A DNA stretch of 37,770 nucleotides from JAZKFT01 sp043760535 (GTDB lineage: Bacteria; Bacteroidota; Bacteroidia; Chitinophagales; Chitinophagaceae), in contig JAYUOV010000163.1 in NCBI GenBank assembly GCA_043760535.1, positions 1 through 37,770 on the forward strand, read 5' to 3'. Below, piece after piece: positions 7,665 through 15,768 of this stretch (position 1 is its first letter; each line of letters opens with the position of its first letter). The notes beneath the pieces are model-generated. The model was given only the letters and a program-made list of their open reading frames with translations, was not told where the DNA came from and searched no databases. The position numbers and the translations under genes are program-made.

Positions 7665-7826
7665 AGCTGTTTTGTTTGAAACATTTGGGGGCAGGCATCC
7701 GAAAATGTTACGATGAAGTTACCCGCCGCGGTAGGAGCCTCCATCTATATAAAATAAAAAAATTACGATAAAGTTAAGCAAGGCTACAAATACAAAAAAC
7801 AGTAGTTTCGGCTTAATATCTTCCAC

Positions 7827-8744
7827 ATGAAAAAAATAGTATTTGCAGCTTCAATTTTGTTAGTAGCTATGGTAACAAAAGCCCAAAAAGAAATCCCTTT
7901 GTACAAGGGTAATATACCCAATGCAAAGTCTTGCGGTATGAAAGAGGCCAATCCTGTACCGGGCGGTACATCTAGTGTTACTGTACCTACGCTCACCGTT
8001 TTCTTACCCGAAAAAAGCGACTCTTTTAAAACAGCTGTTCTCATTTTTCCCGGTGGCGGTTACGCCCGGCTAGCTATGGATCATGAGGGCTACGCTGTGG
8101 CCCGAGAATTTAATAAATATGGTGTAGCGGCCTTTGTGGTAAAATACCGCCTGCCTAACGATAGCTGCATGGCCAAGAAAGAAACAGGCCCGCTGCAGGA
8201 CGCCGAACAAGCCATTAAACTGGTACGTGATAGAGCTGCCGAATGGAACCTGAATCCCTCCAATGTAGGTATCATGGGCTTTTCGGCAGGTGGGCATTTA
8301 GCATCTTCGCTAGGTACAAAATTTGGGCAGGTGCTGGTAGAAAATAAAAGTAATACCAACCTTCGCCCCGACTTTATGGTGCTGGGTTATCCCGTTATCA
8401 GCTTCGGCGATAGCCTTACACACAGAGGTTCAAGAAACAATCTGATTGGTAAAAATGCTTCTGCCGACATGGTAAATGCCTATTCCAACGAATTTCAGGT
8501 AACGCCCAAAACTTCTCCCACATTTTTGATGCATGCCGCCGACGATAAAACGGTGAATGTGCAGAACAGTATTGTATTTTACCAAGCCCTTTTGCTTAAT
8601 AAAGTACCCGCCGAAATGAAACTCTACCAACGCGGTACCCACGGCTTTGGCATGAACAATAAAACTACCAAAGACAAATGGTTTCCACAGGTAATTAACT
8701 GGATACAGAGTAATGGATGGATGAAAGGGGATGTGGATTTTTAA
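7827..8744 (+). CDS. Secreted alpha/beta-hydrolase (acetyl-xylan-esterase-like)
   Basis: Predicted secreted or periplasmic esterase of the BD-FAE/acetyl-esterase type, 305 residues. Signal peptide MKKIVFAASILLVAMVTKA, probably cleaved before QKEIPLY. The oxyanion-hole segment is FPGGGYARLAMDHEGY. The nucleophile elbow is GFSAGGH with Ser153. The acid is in HAADDKTVNV (Asp239/Asp240) and the His in GTHGFGM (His272). The downstream repeat VQNSIVFYQALLLNKVPAEMKLY fits the fold. Such enzymes remove acetyl or other acyl groups from plant polysaccharides or small esters. The exact substrate is unknown. It is the only degradative enzyme near the SusC/SusD block, but it lies 1.5 kb upstream with other genes between, so co-function is only a guess. 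Confidence 0.88.
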   Translation: MKKIVFAASILLVAMVTKAQKEIPLYKGNIPNAKSCGMKEANPVPGGTSSVTVPTLTVFLPEKSDSFKTAVLIFPGGGYARLAMDHEGYAVAREFNKYGVAAFVVKYRLPNDSCMAKKETGPLQDAEQAIKLVRDRAAEWNLNPSNVGIMGFSAGGHLASSLGTKFGQVLVENKSNTNLRPDFMVLGYPVISFGDSLTHRGSRNNLIGKNASADMVNAYSNEFQVTPKTSPTFLMHAADDKTVNVQNSIVFYQALLLNKVPAEMKLYQRGTHGFGMNNKTTKDKWFPQVINWIQSNGWMKGDVDF

Positions 8745-8856
8745 CTTGAAGGATAGGAGCATGGATAACACGGAAAGTGACGGATATTAACGGGTAAACC
8801 CAGAAAATCCACTTGTTATAGGTGTAAATTGAAAATGAATTACCAACACCATTGAC

Positions 8857-9151
8857 ATGCAAATAGAAACCATACAAAACAGGATTTATTAAAATAGGTG
8901 ATTGCAAAGTAATGCTCTACTTTGGCCTTGCAGATTTGTATGAGGTGGAAAAAAGGGTATTAAACCAGGCCATTAAAAGAAACATTGACAGTTTTTCGGA
9001 GGACTTTATGTTTAGGCTTACTGCTGGTGATTGGCAGACCATTTCATCATCACAAATTGTGATGATGGGAGAAATACCTAAAAACAGAACGGGTAAATAT
9101 TTACCGTATGCTTTTATCGAACATGGTGTTACCATGGCCTTATATGCCTGA
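8857..9151 (+). pseudogene. ORF6N-domain (KilA-N-like) protein remnant
   Basis: Starting at ATG 8857 the sequence encodes MQIETIQNRIY then a TAA stop. One frame over, it continues as IGDCKVMLYFGLADLYEVEKRVLNQAIKRNI, then SFSEDFMFRLTAGDW and NRTGKYLPYAFIEHGVTM, ending at a TGA (9149-9151). This is the N-terminal ORF6N DNA-binding domain found in phage and mobile-element proteins and in many Bacteroidota chromosomes. The intact family continues about 60-100 residues beyond this point with a coiled C-terminus, which is missing. An early frameshift plus the C-terminal truncation mark it as a pseudogene; the 79-residue frame from 8912 may still be translated. Confidence 0.75.
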
Positions 9152-9322
9152 AAAGTTTCCATGTTCTTTTTACTACCTGTACTTGTTCTGCCGTTATATA
9201 GCAAATATCATTTGATTGTATTTGCCATTTTTATTTTTACTGGCGAAGTGTATAGAATTTCATTTGAAGTGCTTTTAACAAATTCATAAAACAATATTGA
9301 GATCCCATCGATTCGGCAAAAC

Positions 9323-9928
9323 TCAATCATCAGCCTCCGGCCTATCCCAAATAACTTTTATCTGTTTGGTTTGTAGTTTACCGTTAGCAGGCGTAAAAGT
9401 ATAATTGATTTGGAAATTCATATTGTGTTTCCATAGGCCATTTATGCTTACGGCGGTGTCGCCAGCCATTCTGTTTTTTCTGAAAATTACATTTTTCACT
9501 TTGTTGTTACCGGGGGTTAGCAATACATCAGCCTGCCGTAATTCCTGATTAGAATTGGTGGTTGTGTAATTAAAAGTGATGCTGTTAATCGTAAGATCCT
9601 GATACGTGTTTTCGGTGTAAAACGGTTTAATTTTTGGATCGTTCAGGTCGGGTTTTAAAAACTCTTCTGCTAATTGCCGAAGTGCATTGCGGTCTATTGT
9701 TGTTGAATCGGTTCGTTTATTATTAACATAGGTATGTTTTTCAATGGCCAAAGGAGTACTGTCTAAATAAGCAATCTGGCTTTGAATGTATTCGGCAATC
9801 GGATAAAAAGGCTCATTTTTCAAACTGTTATTTTTGGCAGATAAAGAATCGCTGCCAGTTGTAGTGCCTGGCTTACCATTACATGCAGCAAAGGCTAATA
9901 GTAAAATAAGTGGAACTGCTTTTTTCAT
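9323..9928 (-). CDS. Lipoprotein of unknown function
   Basis: 201 residues from the ATG at 9928. I chose this start because it gives a clean lipoprotein signal, MKKAVPLILLLAFAAC, with lipidated Cys16; the frame runs 47 residues further upstream but that part looks like intergenic sequence. The mature part begins with a short Gly/Ser/Thr/Asn linker and then a mixed alpha/beta domain. Recognisable phrases are IAEYIQSQIAYLDSTPLAI, REDUCED here to no known signature; later parts contain LNDPKIKPFYTENTYQDLTI and WKHNMNFQINYTFTPANGK. I do not recognise the family. It probably sits in the outer or inner membrane facing the periplasm. It stands alone, divergent from SusC1. Confidence 0.75.
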   Translation of the reverse strand: MKKAVPLILLLAFAACNGKPGTTTGSDSLSAKNNSLKNEPFYPIAEYIQSQIAYLDSTPLAIEKHTYVNNKRTDSTTIDRNALRQLAEEFLKPDLNDPKIKPFYTENTYQDLTINSITFNYTTTNSNQELRQADVLLTPGNNKVKNVIFRKNRMAGDTAVSINGLWKHNMNFQINYTFTPANGKLQTKQIKVIWDRPEADD

Positions 9929-10282
9929 GAAATATATAACGTAGGAATGCAAAAATAATTTTGCTAAAATAGGGTATCGCAATTGGGAGCTAATAAAAAA
10001 TCCTGCGGTTAGGTAGTGCTCCCAGTGTAGCACCATTTGCTCAAAATTATGTATGGCCTTTATCAGCAAGCGAACTATTGTATAATAGCCTAGTTGTACA
10101 AAACTAAAAATGGATAATATCGAAGATTGAAACGTTCACTTTGGTATTTAACCGTTTCCATCACTTTATTTTAAAAAATGGCTGCATCAACGTAGCCATT
10201 TTAATTTTTTATTGTCTTTCGAAATGTTAATTGTTATTAACATTCCTTATTTTTAAATCTTTCTAAAACTAAAACAACTTTT
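9929..10282. other. Divergent intergenic region upstream of SusC1
   Basis: No gene seen. It holds a terminator-like hairpin at 10175-10202 (separate entry) and a short inverted repeat GTTAA/TTAAC at about 10226-10241. No convincing TTG / TAnnTTTG pair is visible for SusC1. Confidence 0.4.
10175..10210. terminator. Terminator-like hairpin upstream of SusC1
   Basis: Arms AAAATGGCTGC and GTAGCCATTTT (10 of 11 positions pair), followed by AATTTTTT. It lies about 75 bases before the SusC1 start with no gene directly before it on the plus strand. It could be an orphan terminator, or it could attenuate SusC1 transcription. Confidence 0.4.
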
Positions 10283-13200
10283 ATGAGGAAACTTGTAGGC
10301 TTTCTTTTGGCTGTTAGTATGTTTACTATACAAGCCTTTGCACAAAATCGGACTATTTCCGGTAAGGTTACCGATGATAAAGGGGCGGCTGTAGCTAATG
10401 CATCTGTTAAGGTAAAAGGAACGAAACTGGGTGTTTTTACAAATATTGAAGGCCTGTTCAATATTACAGCACCCGCAACTGCTACAACCTTACTAATTAC
10501 CGTTATCGGGTTTGAAAACCGTGAGATGGAAATTACAAATGGAAGTATGTCCATTTCAATGAAATCAACAGATGCGAAATTAGAGGAGGTTGTTGTTACT
10601 GGTTATCAAACCATAAAGAAAAGAGATGTGTCTGCTGCGATTTCAAGAATTGGTGGTGACCAAATTGACAATTTGCCCATGGCGAATTTTGCCCAGGCAG
10701 CACAGGGCAGGGTGGCTGGCGTGGCTATTTCGGCAGTAAATGGTGTGCCGGGCGGTTCATTAAGTGTGGTAATACGTGGTGTGGGTTCTATTAGTGCAGG
10801 TACTACCCCATTGTATGTGGTTGATGGTATTCAATTAAATACAGGAACAGGTTCTATTAATACACAAAACAACCCACTCAACTTTCTTAATCCAAACGAC
10901 ATTGAATCTATAGAAATACTTAAAGATGCTGCAGCGGCCTCTATATATGGTGCCAAAGCGGGTAATGGTGTGGTATTGGTTACTACAAAAAAAGGTAAAT
11001 CTGGCAAGCCTAAATTTACGTTTAATGCTTACGTAGGACAAACCACTGCACTGCGCACATTGGATGTACTGAATAGCCAGGATTGGTTCAAAGTAAGAAG
11101 CGAAGCGATTGCTAATTCTACTCCTAGAAACTCGGCAGAGCAAACAAGGGTTACTGTATTGGGAAATTTAGGTTTGGCGAGTAACAGTGGTCAAGGTAAA
11201 GTGGATAGCCTACCAACCTACGATTGGCAAAAAGAAACTTTTAGTACAGGACAGGTACAAAATTTCGACTTGGCCATGTCTGGTGGTGGGGCTAATCTTT
11301 CTTATTATGTTTCTGCTTCGTACTCCACACAAGATGCTTTTATTAAGCCTACCAATTTTACACGTAGTGCTATTCTCTCTAAATTAAGTTATAAAATAAA
11401 CGACAAAATTACTTTTGATCAAAACATTAGTTTAAGTGCTGTAGATCAAAATGCTCCTTATAGTTTAGGTAATACCGGTTTTGGCAATCCAGCTTATGCT
11501 GCTGGTATGATTCTGCCATTAAACCCTTTCTACAATGCAGATGGCACTTTTTATGGGTTACCATCAAGTACCACGCCCATCATTGGAACTTTTAATCACA
11601 ATGTATTGGCAGTAGGAGAATATGTTAAGTTCAATACCAAAACAAAACAAGTTATTGGTAGTGGTACATTAACATATAAAGTATCCAACGACCTTACAAT
11701 ACGGTCGCTGGTGGGTATAGATTATAGACTAACACAAGATCAGCGTTATCAAGATCCACGTGTAAATGATGGCTTTGCAGTTAATGGAAGGTTATCTTCT
11801 CAAAGCGATTGGAATACAAACTTTATAAATACCAATACTATAGCCTATAAGAAAAAATTTAATAGTGTTCACGACATAGATTTATTAGCAGGGTTAGAGT
11901 ATAGGAGAGATGTAAATGAGTGGTTTCAAGCCGATGGACAAACCTTTCCTTCTAACGAATTGCAATATTTAAGCGCAGCGGCAGTTCCGGTTAGTGTTAG
12001 TGGCCAATGGTCTGGAAGTTCCAATTTTTCACAGTTTGGAAAAGTGGGCTACAAGTATGACAATAAATACATATTTAACTACACTATTAGAAGGGATGGC
12101 TCAAGCAGGTTTGGTGCAAATAACAGGTACGCTACTTTTCATTCTGTACAATTTGCATGGAATGCTAAAGATGAGTCTTTTATTAAAAACATTAAAGCTA
12201 TTTCTGATCTGAGATTTAGATATTCTTACGGCCAAACTGGTAACGATCAAATTGGCAATACTTTGTTTTCTGCCTTGTATAGCCCGGCCCGTGTGTATGG
12301 CAATCAATCAGCATTGAACCCATCACAGTTGCCCAATCCAGATTTAACTTGGGAAACAAGGGTTGAGAATAACCTCGGTCTTGACTTGTCTCTTTTTAAA
12401 AACAGGCTATCATTTACAGTAGATGCTTACAGCAGACAGAACAAAGATTTATTATTGAGCAGACCATTGTATGGCACTACCGGTTTTACATCTATCACTC
12501 AAAATTTTGGTACAGTAGAAAATAAGGGTCTAGAATTTTTAGTGGAAGCCACCCCTATAGATGGTAAGTTTAAATGGAAAACCAGTTTTAATATTTCTTT
12601 TCAGCAAAACAGAGTGCTTAAACTCTACGATGGGCTTCAGTTTTTACCTAACGACCCCTCAATTAGAGTTGGCGTGCCTTTAGGTTCATTTTTTTTAGCC
12701 GAATGGGCTGGTGTAAATCCTGCTTCTGGTATGGGTATGTGGTATGATATTAACAATAACCTTACCTACAACCCTACTGCTGGTGACAGAAAAATAATAG
12801 GTAGCATTTTTCCAAAGGCTTTTGGCGGATGGACAAACAGTTTTTCTTACAAAGGCTTTACTTTAGAAGGCTTTTTTCAATACGAATATGGCAGAACAAG
12901 GGTAGATGGCCAGTACCAGCAAATGATGCGTATGGGTGGAGCAACTGTAAACCAACTGCAATCTGGTTACAACGAGCGTTGGCAAAAGCCAGGTGATGTA
13001 GCCACGGCTCCACGACCCTTTAATGCTTTAGCAGATTTTAACAGCGTAGGTTGGGGTTCGGGTTCAAGATATTTGTTTAAAACAGATTATATAAGATTGA
13101 AGCAAATAACAATAAGTTACGATGTGCCAGTTTTAACCCTAAAGAAATTTAAAATTGAAGGAGCAAGATTCTATTTACAAGGTATTAACCTTTGGACGTA

Positions 13201-13300
13201 CACTGAGTGGCTTGGTTACGACCCTGAGTTTACAGGCGATAATTTTGGTATTATACCTCAGTCGAAAAATATCACTGCCGGTCTTCAAATTAGATTTTAA
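10283..13300 (+). CDS. SusC/RagA-family TonB-linked outer membrane protein (SusC1)
   Basis: Large TonB-dependent outer-membrane barrel of 1005 residues that takes in a bound oligomer with its SusD partner. Order of parts: signal peptide MRKLVGFLLAVSMFTIQAFA; a carboxypeptidase-D-regulatory-like domain (~residues 22-100) starting RTISGKVTDDKGAAVANASV; a TonB-box-like EEVVVTGYQTIKKRDVS; the plug, with PLYVVDGI at 176-183 and IEILKDAAAASIYGAKAGNG; then a beta barrel ending ITAGLQIRF with a terminal Phe, as expected for outer-membrane barrels. Start ATGAGGAAA matches the other two SusC genes here. SusD1 follows 19 bases after the stop. The substrate cannot be read from sequence, and no catabolic enzyme is next to it. 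Residues ~863-934 have a decayed relative at 20831-21050. Confidence 0.95.
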   Translation: MRKLVGFLLAVSMFTIQAFAQNRTISGKVTDDKGAAVANASVKVKGTKLGVFTNIEGLFNITAPATATTLLITVIGFENREMEITNGSMSISMKSTDAKLEEVVVTGYQTIKKRDVSAAISRIGGDQIDNLPMANFAQAAQGRVAGVAISAVNGVPGGSLSVVIRGVGSISAGTTPLYVVDGIQLNTGTGSINTQNNPLNFLNPNDIESIEILKDAAAASIYGAKAGNGVVLVTTKKGKSGKPKFTFNAYVGQTTALRTLDVLNSQDWFKVRSEAIANSTPRNSAEQTRVTVLGNLGLASNSGQGKVDSLPTYDWQKETFSTGQVQNFDLAMSGGGANLSYYVSASYSTQDAFIKPTNFTRSAILSKLSYKINDKITFDQNISLSAVDQNAPYSLGNTGFGNPAYAAGMILPLNPFYNADGTFYGLPSSTTPIIGTFNHNVLAVGEYVKFNTKTKQVIGSGTLTYKVSNDLTIRSLVGIDYRLTQDQRYQDPRVNDGFAVNGRLSSQSDWNTNFINTNTIAYKKKFNSVHDIDLLAGLEYRRDVNEWFQADGQTFPSNELQYLSAAAVPVSVSGQWSGSSNFSQFGKVGYKYDNKYIFNYTIRRDGSSRFGANNRYATFHSVQFAWNAKDESFIKNIKAISDLRFRYSYGQTGNDQIGNTLFSALYSPARVYGNQSALNPSQLPNPDLTWETRVENNLGLDLSLFKNRLSFTVDAYSRQNKDLLLSRPLYGTTGFTSITQNFGTVENKGLEFLVEATPIDGKFKWKTSFNISFQQNRVLKLYDGLQFLPNDPSIRVGVPLGSFFLAEWAGVNPASGMGMWYDINNNLTYNPTAGDRKIIGSIFPKAFGGWTNSFSYKGFTLEGFFQYEYGRTRVDGQYQQMMRMGGATVNQLQSGYNERWQKPGDVATAPRPFNALADFNSVGWGSGSRYLFKTDYIRLKQITISYDVPVLTLKKFKIEGARFYLQGINLWTYTEWLGYDPEFTGDNFGIIPQSKNITAGLQIRF

Positions 13301-13319
13301 AAAACAACAACTTATTTAT

Positions 13320-14828
13320 ATGAAAAAAATTCTTGGAAAAATAAGCCTGCTTCTGATAGTGCTTATCTCAATGCAATCTTGTAAAAAGCAGCTAGATATT
13401 CCATCTAGAAATTCGTTAGATGCCTCTTTGGTTCTTGTAAATAAAACGGGGGTTACTGCTGCTTTAAACTCAGTGTACTCTGTATTAAAAAGTGAACGAT
13501 TATACGGAAGGGATTTGTTTTCTGTTGCAGAGGCAATGGCAGATGTAGCCTTTGCTAACGGCAGGAGTAGTAGGTTATTGGGAGAAAATAGAAATAATGC
13601 TCTTTCTAATATGGCAAATTGGACAACTGCTTATGGCGCATTAAATGAAATTAACCTAATACTGGAAGCACTGCCCAATTTAGGGGATGCATCTGCAAGT
13701 GAAAAGGCCACTTTTGAAGGAGAACTAAAATTCTTAAGGGCACTTTTTCATTTTGATTTGGTAAAAAATTATGCTTACATACCTACTTATGTAGTATCCA
13801 CCCAAAACAGAGGCGGCATTGTACTAAGTTTAAAAGGTTTCAATAATCCAGACTCTGCTAAAATATATCTTCCAAAAAGATCAAGTATAGCTGAATGTTA
13901 TACACAAATTATGGGCGATTTGTACGAAAGTTCGGCATTACTTTCTAACATTAATAAAGGGCTAAATTATGCTAATAAAAGAGCTGCTTTAGCACTGGCA
14001 TCCAGAGTAGCCCTATACGAAGGAAGCTGGGCAAGGTCCGATTCATTTGCAACAGCCGCTATTGCCGCTACTGGAGTGGGCACTATGACTACTACCACAA
14101 ACTATAACACTTCGTGGAGAGCAAAAGATCACCCTGAAGCTATTTTTCAGGTGTTCTACGCTTCACTGGCAGAAAACCTAGGTGTTAATACCTCACTTGC
14201 GGCTACGCATACTACCTTATCTGCATTAGGTGCATTTGCAGGTGTAAGACAAGGGCAGGGCGATTTGGTGCCCAATGCCACATTACTAACCCAGCTTGGC
14301 ATTACAGGGTTTCCGGCTACCCTTGTTACTGCAAACAATCCTCCACCTACACTTACTTATAGTGCCGATGTAAGAAATACGCTATTTGAATGGGGTGCAA
14401 ATGCTGGCGGAAGATATGTGGAATGTACAAAGTGGATGGGTAAAGCAGGAGGACCCAATTGGGATAATACAGTAGTCATTCGGGTGCCTGAATTGTATTT
14501 AAACAGGGCAGAAGCCCGGTATCGTTCAGGAAATGAACCTGGTGCATGGGCCGATCTAAACTTTATCAGGTCTAACAGGATAGTAGGATTTATTCCACCT
14601 GTAGCACCACTTACTGGTCAGTCTCTATTAGACGAAATTTTAAGGCAAAGGACAGTAGAATTTGCTTTTGAGGGCTATCGCTTTTACGATTTAAAAAGAT
14701 ATGGATTAACGATAACTAAATCTAATCCTGCTGTTAGCTTACCTGGCACAGATTTTCGCATTCTGCCACGAATACCAGTTTCTGAAGTGGATGGTAATAA
14801 AAACATGACACAAAATTTTGGCTATTAA
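13320..14828 (+). CDS. SusD/RagB-family nutrient-binding outer membrane lipoprotein (SusD1)
   Basis: 502 residues from the ATG at 13320, the start that gives the lipoprotein signal MKKILGKISLLLIVLISMQSC with Cys21. The frame is open back to 13155, but that part lies inside the SusC1 gene. SusD lipoproteins cap the SusC barrel and bind the incoming ligand. Family features are the N-terminal helical TPR region (AALNSVYSVLKSERLYGRDLF, FLRALFHFDLVKNYAYIP) and the C-terminal block RVPELYLNRAEARYRSG ... EILRQRTVEFAFEGYRFYDLKRYG, ending MTQNFGY. It begins 19 bases after SusC1 and is followed 15 bases later by a small lipoprotein, so the three form one operon. Confidence 0.95.
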   Translation: MKKILGKISLLLIVLISMQSCKKQLDIPSRNSLDASLVLVNKTGVTAALNSVYSVLKSERLYGRDLFSVAEAMADVAFANGRSSRLLGENRNNALSNMANWTTAYGALNEINLILEALPNLGDASASEKATFEGELKFLRALFHFDLVKNYAYIPTYVVSTQNRGGIVLSLKGFNNPDSAKIYLPKRSSIAECYTQIMGDLYESSALLSNINKGLNYANKRAALALASRVALYEGSWARSDSFATAAIAATGVGTMTTTTNYNTSWRAKDHPEAIFQVFYASLAENLGVNTSLAATHTTLSALGAFAGVRQGQGDLVPNATLLTQLGITGFPATLVTANNPPPTLTYSADVRNTLFEWGANAGGRYVECTKWMGKAGGPNWDNTVVIRVPELYLNRAEARYRSGNEPGAWADLNFIRSNRIVGFIPPVAPLTGQSLLDEILRQRTVEFAFEGYRFYDLKRYGLTITKSNPAVSLPGTDFRILPRIPVSEVDGNKNMTQNFGY

Positions 14829-14843
14829 TTAAATTTCTATAAA

Positions 14844-15521
14844 ATGAACAATAAAAAAATATTTATATCCTCGGTTTTATTTTCTGCTATCACTTTTATG
14901 GGTTGTATTAAGGAAGTAGAAAAACAATACATGGGAAGTGCTCTGGCAGAATTTGATGTTGCAGTACTCAACGCTAACAATGTTACAACTGGCTACCCAA
15001 TAATTTCCCGTTTTCCACGGCCTGCAATTCCAATTAATGCTACTAACAGTACTACATCTTGCTTGCTTCCGCAGGCCGATTCTACTATTAGGAGGATAGG
15101 TGGGGCCGTCTCTATTAGGGTTAACCTAATAGGTGCACAATCAAGCGAAAGCAGAACGGTAGGATATACTATTCTTACCTCTACACCAATTACCACTTTT
15201 GATTTTCCTGCTACAGTTGCTGCTATTACTACTTCGGCCACCACCTGCGGAACTGCAGTAGTTTATACTGCTCAAACACCTGCTGCGGCGGCCGCTACTT
15301 TAAATGTTTCAAATGCATCGGCTGGAGTGCATTACACAACCCTAAGTGGCAAAGTGACCATACCTGCAAACTCCTCTTTTGGCGACCTTCGTATTCCTTT
15401 GCTTAGTGGAACTGCTTCGGCTGGCCAGGCAGTTTTTTTAGGCATCCAACTCGATTCTACAGGAACGGTACTCCCATCTTTGAATTATAGAAGGGTTGGG
15501 TTGATAATAGATCAGCGATAA
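14844..15521 (+). CDS. Small surface lipoprotein, third gene of the SusC1-SusD1 operon
   Basis: 225 residues, with lipoprotein signal MNNKKIFISSVLFSAITFMGC (Cys21). The mature part is rich in Ser, Thr, Ala and beta strands and resembles the DUF4843/DUF1735-type lipoproteins that accompany SusC/SusD pairs; phrases such as GVHYTTLSGKVTIPANSSFGDLRIPLL (a Calx-beta-like strand pattern) support this. Such proteins are thought to sit on the cell surface and assist ligand binding. That role is inferred from position and composition, not from a clear family signature. A terminator follows at 15661. Confidence 0.7.
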   Translation: MNNKKIFISSVLFSAITFMGCIKEVEKQYMGSALAEFDVAVLNANNVTTGYPIISRFPRPAIPINATNSTTSCLLPQADSTIRRIGGAVSIRVNLIGAQSSESRTVGYTILTSTPITTFDFPATVAAITTSATTCGTAVVYTAQTPAAAAATLNVSNASAGVHYTTLSGKVTIPANSSFGDLRIPLLSGTASAGQAVFLGIQLDSTGTVLPSLNYRRVGLIIDQR

Positions 15522-15654
15522 AAAAGGCAATCTTTACTTTTAGGGCTCGTTAGATTGATTACATTTTATCCATCTTGGAGCAAAAAACAATTTAAAGGGG
15601 TTTAGAATTATCCTTTTATGGTTGGGTTTATTTAAAAAAACAATACCGCTTATA

Positions 15655-15686
15655 AAAAAAGGCTGCAAAAATGCAGCCTTTTTTTA
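15655..15686 (+). terminator. Rho-independent terminator after the SusC1 operon
   Basis: Perfect stem GGCTGCA / TGCAGCC with an AAAA loop (15661-15678), flanked by A and T runs, so it could act on both strands. It lies about 140 bases after the lipoprotein gene. Confidence 0.8.
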
Positions 15687-15768
15687 TGTTAGGTGGTCAT
15701 TTAGATTCTAAATGTTGTGTTAACAATTATATTCGCAATTCATTTTTTTTAATTTAAAACAAACAATC

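Noticed and set aside
9929..10069. Extended N-terminus of the lipoprotein gene
   Set aside because: The clear lipoprotein signal begins at the internal ATG (9928); the upstream 47 codons lack any signal or family feature.
13155..13319. Upstream extension of SusD1 inside SusC1
   Set aside because: The lipoprotein signal starts at 13320 and the upstream part is out of frame with the coding SusC1 sequence.
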